Below are positions 1 to 5,033 of a stretch of 6,107 nucleotides of DNA, one piece after another. Made by a program: the position numbers and the translations under genes. The stretch covers positions 1 to 6,107 of the forward strand of contig CAKZYM010000148.1 of the NCBI GenBank assembly GCA_937884685.1, written 5' to 3'. The number at the start of each line of letters is the position of its first letter. Within the stretch, counting starts at the first letter, position 1. The notes beneath the pieces are model-generated. The model was not told the DNA's origin, made no database searches, and saw only the letters and a program-made list of their open reading frames with translations. Source of the DNA: an uncultured Calothrix sp. (GTDB taxonomy: Bacteria; Cyanobacteriota; Cyanobacteriia; Cyanobacteriales; Nostocaceae).

Positions 1-77
1 TAGTTTTGTAAAAAATTATTCGTTAGCGGAATAATAATTACCGTGATATGAGATGATGAAATTATAGAATAAAATTA

Positions 78-135
78 TTTTCATAATCGGATTACTAGTG
101 TCTGTAGGAAATTACTAATATTCCCATTATGAAAA
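78..135. repeat. Inverted repeat TTTTCATAAT / ATTATGAAAA
   Basis: The ten bases at 78-87 are the exact reverse complement of 126-135. After one mismatch the pairing continues with GG (89-90) against CC (123-124), giving 12 of 13 pairs around a central stretch of 32 bases. The centre contains the direct repeat ATTACTA at 91-97 and 111-117. The 3' arm is followed by A residues rather than T residues, so it does not look like a plus-strand terminator. It could be a remnant of a small palindromic element, a regulatory hairpin, or chance in very AT-rich DNA. Confidence 0.4.
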
Positions 136-270
136 AAATACCTTATAGAAAAAACTATACCAGAAAAATGCTTCCAAAAAAATAATTTTTCCGAGATAGG
201 TGAAAATTTTTAGAATAAAAATAATTGAAATTACTTTACGTTTTATTATACACAAAATTGGTTTAATAAA

Positions 271-373
271 AGTGATTTACGGTTTAAAATCATACATTTG
301 TCAAACAATTAACTATTAAGAATCACAATTTAAAAGCATAATCCGAGCAAACATCGTTACAGTGAGTTTACGG
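271..373 (+). repeat. Pair of direct repeats AGTGA(G)TTTACGG
   Basis: AGTGATTTACGG at 271-282 recurs as AGTGAGTTTACGG at 361-373, differing only by one inserted G. A shorter TTTACG is also found at 235-240. The second copy lies 60 bases before the first start codon of the dnd module, so the pair could be operator-like. This placement is seen in the sequence; any binding role is inference. Confidence 0.35.
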
Positions 374-432
374 ATAACAGACTATAGGCTAGACGGGTAG
401 AATATAGCTTAAATTGTTATAGAAAAACTCTT

Positions 433-606
433 ATGAAAGAACAGAATAATATAGATGAAGTACAAGAACCAATAAACAGTGCTTCACCGGAAGTAAGGCA
501 AATTATCGAGCGAGTATGGGATTTAGAAAAAAGCAGACTTGATAAAAAAAGTTTCGGTCATATTAACGATGATATTTTAGCAATAGTTAAGGAAGCAGTA
601 AAATGA
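433..606 (+). CDS. Small protein (57 aa) translationally coupled to dndD
   Basis: This frame encodes 57 residues and I do not recognise a named family. The product is charged and probably helical: a polar, acidic N-terminus (residues 1-18), then SPEVRQIIERVWDLEKSRLD, then a stretch ending DDILAIVKEAVK. It has no signal peptide, membrane segment or cysteine. The stop codon TGA (604-606) overlaps the dndD start in ATGA, and the dndD Shine-Dalgarno AAGGA (589-593) lies inside this gene, which is the usual layout of translationally coupled partners. ATG 433 is the only usable start: the in-frame stretch back to the TAG at 385-387 contains no start codon. There is no strong Shine-Dalgarno before it. 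Position and coding character support a real gene. It may be a small accessory or stabilising partner of DndD, but its function is unknown. It is not DndE, which is about twice as long and differs in sequence. Confidence 0.7.
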   Translation: MKEQNNIDEVQEPINSASPEVRQIIERVWDLEKSRLDKKSFGHINDDILAIVKEAVK

Positions 607-2669
607 AGCTGACTTCTATCAAGCTTTGTAATTTTCGCTCTTTTTATGGTAAGACTTGTGAATTAGCTCTTGCAGGGTCGCACTTAAAAAATACTACTAT
701 TATTTATGGTAATAATGGTGCGGGTAAAACGAGTTTGTTAAATGCATTTACCTGGCTACTATACGAAAAATTTAGCGCTGCTTTTGCCTCCATTGACCAA
801 TTAGTAAATAAAAGGGCGATCGCCGAAGCGAAAATTGGTCAGAGTGTAGAATGTTGGGTGGAGTTAGCATGGGAACATGACTCAAAACGTTATAGGGTAA
901 AACGTCAATGTCGAGTTTACAAACACGATAATGGTATTGATGTTGGAAAAACAGAATTATATATGCAGGTAGCGGGAGATGAAGGAAAATGGTACCTTCC
1001 ACCCCAGCTACCAGAAGATATTATTGGTCAGATTCTACCTGCTAGTTTGCATCAATATTTCTTTTTTGATGGTGAAAGAATTGAAGAAATAGTGCGTTCG
1101 GATAAAAAAGCAGAAATTGCAGAAGCTACTAAAATATTTTTGGGTGTAGAGGTAATTAATCGTTCGATTCGACATTTACAAGAAGCGAAAAAAAGTTTAG
1201 AAAATGAGTTGAGATTGATTGGTGATTCGGAAATAAAAAAATTATTGAAGCAGCAGGGAAAAATTGAGCTTGAGATTGAATCAATAAATAAGCGTCAGAG
1301 AGAAATAACTAAAGAATTAGAATATCAAAATACTTTTAAAAAAGAAACTAGCAAGCGATTGAGGGAACTGAATGCAGCGAAAAAGTTGCAGGAGAGACGA
1401 CAGGAATTAGAGAAGTTAAAAGCGTCAAATCAAGATAACTTACGACATACAAGAGAAACTATTAAAAAAGCGATTTCATCTAGGGGTCATACGGTAATTT
1501 TATCTGAGATAACGGCTAAATTTCGCGAAATTATTGAAGATTTGAAAGAAAAAGGAAAGTTAACCACAGGAATTTCTAGAGAATTTATTCAAAATCTATT
1601 AGATTCGAGTAGCTGTATTTGCGGTACCAGTTTATTCGAGGAAAACCAAGCTCGTTTAAATTTAGAAAATTGGTTAGAAAAAGCAGGTTCTTCCGAAGTT
1701 GAAGAAACAGCAATTAGAATGAGCGCTCAAGTTGACGAAATCGACAAACAATCAGCGTTATTTTGGGAAACAATCGATAAAGAACAAGCTCAAATCGGTC
1801 ATTTGAGAAATGCGATAGCGGAAATTGAAGTAGAACTAGATAACATCGAAGAAAGATTAAGAAAAGACCCCAGTGAAGAAATTAGAAATTTACAAAAACG
1901 TTTGGATAAAATTGAAGAAAAAATTACTGAGTTAACCTTAGAACAAGGTGCAAATCAGCAGAAGGTAATTAATCTAAAAACAGATTTGGAAGGTTTAAAT
2001 AAACAAATATCCAAACAAAAATTAAACGAAGAAAAACAAATATTAGCTCAACGTCGTATCAGTGCTACTCAAGACGCTATCAATAGATTAACCAAAGTCA
2101 AAGTATTGCAAGAACAGCAATTTAGGTTGCAATTAGAAAAACGAGTTCAAGAAATATTTAGCCAAATTTCCTTTACACCTTATATTCCTAGAATCAGCGA
2201 AAAATACGAACTGACATTAGTAGAAAATACTTCCGGTTTAGAAATGCCAGTTGCAGCATCCACTGGAGAAAACCAGATACTCAGCTTATCATTTATTAGC
2301 AGCATTATTGATAGAGTTCGCGATTGGAGTCAAAAGAAAATGCTGATGGTAGCGGATAGTAGTACGTTTCCGATTGTGATGGATTCACCATTCGGTAGTT
2401 TAGATGAAATTTATCGAAAGCATATAGCTCAAATCATTCCACAACTAGCGAATCAATTAATAGTTTTGGTCACAAAGACTCAATGGAGAGGTGAAGTTGA
2501 AGACGAAATGTCGTGTCGGGTCGGTAAAGAATATGTATTGACTTATTATTCTCCCAAACCAGATTGCGAACAAGATTTTATTGAAATAAGCGGAGAAAGA
2601 TATCCTTTGGTAAAACAAAGTCCGAATGAATTTGAATATAGTGAAATTATTGAAGTTGAAAGAGAGTAA
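603..2669 (+). CDS. dndD: DNA sulfur modification protein DndD (SMC/Rad50-like ATPase)
   Basis: DndD is the ATPase of the Dnd machinery, which replaces a non-bridging backbone oxygen of DNA with sulfur. With DndC and DndE it forms the cytoplasmic modification complex, and is thought to couple ATP hydrolysis to work on DNA. At 688 residues it has normal family length. In order: N-terminal SMC-type strand; Walker A GNNGAGKT at residues 36-43; the FFFDGE motif at about 153-158, typical of DndD; a long coiled coil from about 185 to 330; a hairpin tip with CICG at 338-341, comparable to a zinc hook; a returning coiled coil to about 510; an ABC-signature-like STGENQ at 553-558; and Walker B with D-loop, VMDSPFGSLDE, at 592-602. 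All ATPase motifs are present, so the enzyme looks intact. The start is supported by AAGGA nine bases upstream and by the ATGA overlap with the preceding small gene. Dnd-associated protein 4 follows after 97 bases. The other Dnd genes lie outside the window. Confidence 0.95.
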   Translation: MKLTSIKLCNFRSFYGKTCELALAGSHLKNTTIIYGNNGAGKTSLLNAFTWLLYEKFSAAFASIDQLVNKRAIAEAKIGQSVECWVELAWEHDSKRYRVKRQCRVYKHDNGIDVGKTELYMQVAGDEGKWYLPPQLPEDIIGQILPASLHQYFFFDGERIEEIVRSDKKAEIAEATKIFLGVEVINRSIRHLQEAKKSLENELRLIGDSEIKKLLKQQGKIELEIESINKRQREITKELEYQNTFKKETSKRLRELNAAKKLQERRQELEKLKASNQDNLRHTRETIKKAISSRGHTVILSEITAKFREIIEDLKEKGKLTTGISREFIQNLLDSSSCICGTSLFEENQARLNLENWLEKAGSSEVEETAIRMSAQVDEIDKQSALFWETIDKEQAQIGHLRNAIAEIEVELDNIEERLRKDPSEEIRNLQKRLDKIEEKITELTLEQGANQQKVINLKTDLEGLNKQISKQKLNEEKQILAQRRISATQDAINRLTKVKVLQEQQFRLQLEKRVQEIFSQISFTPYIPRISEKYELTLVENTSGLEMPVAASTGENQILSLSFISSIIDRVRDWSQKKMLMVADSSTFPIVMDSPFGSLDEIYRKHIAQIIPQLANQLIVLVTKTQWRGEVEDEMSCRVGKEYVLTYYSPKPDCEQDFIEISGERYPLVKQSPNEFEYSEIIEVERE
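816..823. other. HIP1 octameric palindrome GCGATCGC
   Basis: This is a perfect copy of the highly iterated palindrome that is over-represented in many cyanobacterial genomes. It lies inside dndD and supports a cyanobacterial host. Its presence in dndD also hints that the gene has resided in a HIP1-bearing genome rather than arriving very recently from a distant group. One site is only weak evidence. Confidence 0.8.
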
Positions 2670-2675
2670 AGACTA

Positions 2676-2711
2676 TCACTGATTAAATGGATTTCGCTGG
2701 TTTCACTGATT
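2676..2711. repeat. Short direct repeat TCACTGATT in the dndD-dpt4 spacer
   Basis: TCACTGATT occurs at 2676-2684 and again at 2703-2711. Between them TTTCGCTGG (2692-2700) and TTTCACTGA (2701-2709) form an imperfect 9-base tandem pair. Together with the adjoining heptamer array this makes almost the whole spacer repeat-like. This suggests an insertion-tolerant, low-complexity spacer rather than a conserved regulatory region. Confidence 0.4.
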
Positions 2712-2718
2712 TTTTGAT

Positions 2719-2760
2719 AACTAGCAACTAACAACTAACAACTAACAACTAACAACTAAT
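2719..2760. repeat. Heptamer tandem repeat (AACTAAC), STRR type
   Basis: There are six consecutive 7-base units. The four central ones (2726-2753) are perfect AACTAAC. The first (AACTAGC, 2719-2725) and last (AACTAAT, 2754-2760) each differ by one base. Short tandemly repeated repetitive sequences with 7-base units are a known feature of heterocyst-forming cyanobacteria. The array ends six bases before the start codon of the next gene, so it fills the position where a ribosome binding site would normally be, and none is visible. Copy number may vary between strains. Confidence 0.92.
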
Positions 2761-2766
2761 AATAAT

Positions 2767-3240
2767 ATGGCTGAAACTGGTAGAATTAGGGTTGCAAAAG
2801 ATAAGGCTGAATTAGTTCAAAGTTTAACATCAAGAAATGGTGCAACTGGACCTTTTCAAACTTTTGCTGATGTGGTTGGTTTTGCTGCTGCTTTGGGTGC
2901 AAAACGTAATAAACGTGTTCCTTTGGGAGAGATTTCTAAAAGAGAACCTTCACCAATTGGATTAGAATATTTCGCTACGACGGGACATGATTGGATAATT
3001 AAATTATTAGCTGTTACTGAAACTGAAGATATCCAAGTATTATCTTATAACGAACTTGATTTAGATACTCAGCGCAATCATATTTTTGAAGAATTCGCTA
3101 ATGGTGGATTGGAAATATTGCAAAATGAATTGCGAGGAGCGGTGGACTATACGGAAAGACTTTTATTGATGTTGAGTTCGGAAAGGTTTAAGGAAGATAA
3201 ACAGGAAGAAGAATTTGATTTGAGTAAGTTTTTGTCTTGA
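2767..3240 (+). CDS. DNA phosphorothioation (Dnd) system-associated protein 4
   Basis: The 157-residue product matches what I know of the dnd system-associated protein 4 family (TIGR04062), found beside dnd genes and frequent in cyanobacteria. Recognisable family segments are the N-terminal RIRVAKDKAELVQSL (about 7-21), TGPFQTFADVVGFAAALGAK (27-46), and a C-terminal block around HIFEEFANGGLEILQNEL followed by RGAVDYTERLLLMLSSER. It ends in an acidic tail EEEFDLSKFL. There is no signal peptide, membrane helix or obvious catalytic motif, so a soluble cytoplasmic accessory role is likely; its biochemical activity is not known to me. It is distinct from DndE, which is shorter and unlike it in sequence. 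It follows dndD by 97 bases in the same direction and is closed by a terminator, so both probably share a transcript. No Shine-Dalgarno precedes the ATG, where a heptamer array lies. The start agrees with the expected family N-terminus. Confidence 0.87.
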   Translation: MAETGRIRVAKDKAELVQSLTSRNGATGPFQTFADVVGFAAALGAKRNKRVPLGEISKREPSPIGLEYFATTGHDWIIKLLAVTETEDIQVLSYNELDLDTQRNHIFEEFANGGLEILQNELRGAVDYTERLLLMLSSERFKEDKQEEEFDLSKFLS

Positions 3241-3308
3241 GAATTACAGCTTAAGTTAATTACGATTAGCATTCATACTCACTTAAAAATAATTCCTTTA
3301 CAGATTTT

Positions 3309-3337
3309 AAGCTCACTTGAAAGGTGGGCTTTTTTTT
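3309..3337 (+). terminator. Intrinsic terminator of the dnd module
   Basis: AAGCTCACTT (3309-3318) pairs fully with AGGTGGGCTT (3322-3331), counting two G-U pairs, around a three-base GAA loop. It leads straight into a run of T residues to 3337. It lies 69 bases after the stop codon of the Dnd-associated gene and marks the 3' end of the module. Confidence 0.87.
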
Positions 3338-3541
3338 GACCACATTTTTATAGAGTGAATAACAATTTAGAAAACAACAATTAGAATGTAATATTTACCA
3401 TTGCTACATTTATTAATAACTAAGTAATATCTATAAAGAGTTCCTATATTTAGAGAATTTATTTATTGTTTTATAAAAAATGAACATCATAAAATCTCTC
3501 TGTAGTCTATCTATAATTTGACTCCTAAATACAAAATATAA

Positions 3542-3646
3542 ATGAATCTTACAACAATAATAAGACGATTTTTTATATTTCTTAGCCCTTCAGCAATAAA
3601 TATAAAAACCACATCTTCTCGTAAAATTTCAAGTTTCCCTAGATAA
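3542..3646 (+). pseudogene. Relict copy of the shared signal-peptide leader
   Basis: A 34-codon frame begins MNLTTIIRRFFIFLSP. Eight of its first 16 residues match the leader of the gene at 3730 (MKLTKLIQRFILFASA), and eight match that of the gene at 5034. At DNA level 33 of the first 48 bases equal the start of the 3730 gene without gaps. The DNA before it is also alike: CTATCTATAATTTGACTCC (3507-3525) resembles CTATCTGATTTGACTTG (3687-3703) at a similar distance from the ATG. After codon 16 the frame loses leader character and stops at 3644-3646. I read it as the stump of a third tandem copy. A chance match between AT-rich leader sequences, or a genuine short peptide, cannot be excluded. 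Confidence 0.42.
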
Positions 3647-3654
3647 GTATTATA
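3641..3654 (+). promoter_or_regulatory. Conserved upstream block, candidate promoter of the DUF2207-type gene
   Basis: AGATAAGTATTATAG-like sequence lies 89 bases before the start codon and recurs 97 bases before the next gene (4937). The GTAAA..TT.TC stretch just upstream is also partly alike. TATTAT at 3648-3653 could be a -10 hexamer, but no clear -35 partner is seen. Conservation between two otherwise different intergenic regions is the main evidence that it matters. Confidence 0.35.
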
Positions 3655-3669
3655 GAGAGTCTTTATTTA

Positions 3670-3688
3670 AGGTAAGTAAAAATTACCT
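3670..3688. promoter_or_regulatory. Palindrome AGGTAA-N7-TTACCT, possible operator or hairpin
   Basis: The six-base arms at 3670-3675 and 3683-3688 are perfect reverse complements around GTAAAAA. The site lies downstream of the candidate promoter block and 41 bases before the start codon, so it could be an operator or a leader hairpin. The palindrome is not kept in the second gene's upstream region, which has only AGTAAAAAT in the same place. Confidence 0.3.
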
Positions 3689-3729
3689 ATCTGATTTGAC
3701 TTGCAAATTAATAACTATTGTAAATTGGC

Positions 3730-4554
3730 ATGAAATTAACAAAATTAATCCAGCGGTTTATTCTATTTGCTAGCGCTCTATTCTTAACTCTGACTGTTTC
3801 GATTAACCATATCAACGCTCAAACAACACCATTTTATTGGGATTTTATTAACGTTGATATTGCAGTACAAAATAATGGTGATATGTTAGTCACCGAAACA
3901 CAAAAATATACGTTTACCAGCAACCACACAAATGAACGCTATCGCTACATACCTCTTGATAAAGTTAAAGAAATAACTGATGTTTATGTTTCCGAAAATA
4001 ATAAAATAATTCCATCGGATACAGGAATTAAAAATAATCAATTATGGATAAGCTGGAAACATCCACTCAATCCACCGGTCACCCATACTTTTGTTATCAA
4101 ATATCGTGTAATTGGAGGATTACAACAATCGGGAGACAATTTACAAGTTTATTGGAAAGCGATTTTTCCAGAAAGAAACTCTACAATTCAAAAAAGTCGA
4201 GTGACCGTAACCTTCCCCGAAAAATTATCAGGAAAAATCTTAGGATATCGAAGTTTTGGTGTACCGAGTGAAGTAAAAAAAATAGATGACACAACCATTC
4301 AATTCATAGCACAAAAAGAATTAGCTCCTAAAACCGAATTAGAAGTTCAAATTACCTTTCCTAAAGGAATTTTGAATGTATTTGATAATGCAATTGACGT
4401 TTCTCGGCAAGGTTCAAACCCTTTTGTAAAAATTATTATGAATATTGCGGACATAGTGCTACAAATTTTAGGCTTTTTCTTTGTTGGATGTATTACATGT
4501 GCTATTTGTTATCCTTTTGGTGGTGGTGGTGGTGGTGGGGTTGGTGGTGGTTAA
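3730..4554 (+). CDS. Short DUF2207-type membrane protein with polyglycine tail
   Basis: The 274-residue product has a Sec signal peptide (basic n-region K2-R9, hydrophobic core about 10-25, likely cleavage after INA at residue 30). An extracytoplasmic beta-rich domain of about 200 residues follows, resembling the DUF2207 N-terminal domain: NVDIAVQNNGDMLVTETQKYTF-type start, RYRYIPL near 77, and HTFVIKYRV near 124. One membrane helix follows (about 239-263), then a tail of seven glycines, valine and three glycines. Ordinary DUF2207 proteins are much longer: after the first helix they have a cytoplasmic domain, more helices and then the Gly-rich tail. Here the middle is missing and the tail follows directly, so this is either a natural short form or an internal deletion. 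Cellular function is unknown; a role in the cell envelope is inferred. The first 46 residues are nearly repeated in the gene at 5034. No strong Shine-Dalgarno is present; the start is chosen from the signal peptide. A terminator follows, so it is probably monocistronic. Confidence 0.82.
   Translation: MKLTKLIQRFILFASALFLTLTVSINHINAQTTPFYWDFINVDIAVQNNGDMLVTETQKYTFTSNHTNERYRYIPLDKVKEITDVYVSENNKIIPSDTGIKNNQLWISWKHPLNPPVTHTFVIKYRVIGGLQQSGDNLQVYWKAIFPERNSTIQKSRVTVTFPEKLSGKILGYRSFGVPSEVKKIDDTTIQFIAQKELAPKTELEVQITFPKGILNVFDNAIDVSRQGSNPFVKIIMNIADIVLQILGFFFVGCITCAICYPFGGGGGGGVGGG
4519..4551 (+). repeat. GGT trinucleotide run encoding the glycine tail
   Basis: Six GGT codons (4519-4536) are followed by GGG, GTT and three more GGT codons just before the stop. 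The run encodes the polyglycine end of the DUF2207-type protein. Copy-number slippage would lengthen or shorten the tail in whole codons without breaking the frame. Confidence 0.85.
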
Positions 4555-4611
4555 ATCTACCCCACAAAATTCACCATAACACCTCTATAAGCAATATTAT
4601 ATAGGCTTAAT

Positions 4612-4660
4612 AGTCCACTTTAGCGTAGCCTGTGCCTTAACGCATAAGTGGACTTTTTTT
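4612..4660 (+). terminator. Intrinsic terminator after the DUF2207-type gene
   Basis: AGTCCACTT (4612-4620) is the perfect complement of AAGTGGACT (4646-4654), and seven T residues follow (4654-4660). Inside the 25-base loop GCGT (4623-4626) can pair with ACGC (4640-4643), giving a second, inner stem. The placement 58 bases after the stop codon fits termination of that gene. Confidence 0.85.
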
Positions 4661-4936
4661 GTATGAATTCTGTTTGATTTTTGAATAGCTATACAGTTGT
4701 TAAAAATTTAGTTTTTTAAACGACATTTTTTTATTAATTTGCATCACTCAATACCAATTATAAAAATCATTAATTTATAAAAAATAATTAAGTAAATGTA
4801 TTAATTAAGCATATTTTTTTCATTGTAAATGTTTTTATACTTAATTTTTAGATATTACAGCTTAACTGTTGGTCTTGTGTCGCTAATAACAGCAAAAAAA
4901 CACATATATATTTTTGTAAATTATCTATTTTTCTCC

Positions 4937-4950
4937 AGATAAGTATTTTA
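4937..4950 (+). promoter_or_regulatory. Conserved upstream block, candidate promoter of the TIGR04222-type gene
   Basis: AGATAAGTATTTTAG at this place repeats the block 89 bases before the preceding gene (3641), here 97 bases before the start codon. It is followed in both cases by an AGTAAAAAT stretch. TATTTT could serve as a -10 element, but a -35 box is not clear. It is best read as part of a duplicated promoter and leader unit. Confidence 0.35.
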
Positions 4951-5033
4951 GTCAGAGTAAAAATGTAGTTGAACAAAAGCGATAAATCACCTGTGTAATT
5001 TGGCTGAAATCTTTAAAAGTATTAAAAACGAGA

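Larger units (their letters stand above)
1..432. other. AT-rich intergenic region upstream of the dnd module
   Basis: No open frame of meaningful length with a start codon is visible on either strand. Stop codons occur in all three forward frames within the first 51 bases, so at most a few codons of an upstream gene could be present. The stretch holds an inverted repeat (78-90 with 123-135), a small 7-bp hairpin (15-21 with 29-35), and two copies of an AGTGA(G)TTTACGG motif. It presumably contains the promoter for the 57-residue gene and dndD. A TAGAAT at 398-403 could be a -10 element, but no well-spaced -35 element is recognisable, so I do not call a promoter. A leader this long suggests that dndD begins its own transcript rather than following dndC directly. 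Confidence 0.6.
3338..3729. other. AT-rich intergenic region with leader-gene relics
   Basis: No full-length gene is visible. The stretch contains a decayed copy of the signal-peptide leader found in the two following genes (3542-3646), with upstream DNA that also resembles that of the first gene. It also holds an AGATAAGTATT block shared with the second gene, and a palindrome AGGTAA-N7-TTACCT (3670-3688). The promoter of the DUF2207-type gene must lie here. Confidence 0.6.
4555..5033. other. Intergenic region between the two envelope-protein genes
   Basis: Apart from the terminator at 4612-4660 and the shared upstream block at 4937, the stretch is very AT-rich, with simple motifs such as repeated AATTAAG, and no open frame of useful length. 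Sequence at about 4880-4950 partly aligns with about 3595-3655 upstream of the first gene, which fits duplication of the upstream region along with the leader. Confidence 0.6.

Noticed and set aside
772..1002. Minus-strand open frame of 76 codons inside dndD
   Set aside because: It lies fully opposite the well-supported DndD coding sequence and resembles no protein family; it is a shadow frame.
2546..2734. Minus-strand open frame of 62 codons across the dndD end
   Set aside because: It is antisense to the DndD C-terminus and to the repeat spacer, with no family resemblance.
2719..2760. CRISPR array
   Set aside because: The units are seven bases long and directly adjacent with no spacers, so this is a simple tandem repeat.
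2767..3240. Identification of this gene as DndE
   Set aside because: DndE is shorter and has a different N-terminal pattern. The segments seen here fit the Dnd-associated protein 4 family.
3480..3521. Mini-frame of 13 codons starting at ATG 3480
   Set aside because: It is too short, has no ribosome site, and overlaps the region that aligns as upstream DNA of the relict leader.
4044..4271. Plus-strand open frame of 75 codons inside the DUF2207-type gene
   Set aside because: It is an out-of-frame overlap with a coding sequence that has a signal peptide and a domain match.
3243..4865. Shared 12-mer ATTACAGCTTAA at 3243-3254 and 4854-4865
   Set aside because: A 12-base match in two AT-rich intergenic regions is about what chance gives in 6 kb, and the flanks do not extend the similarity.
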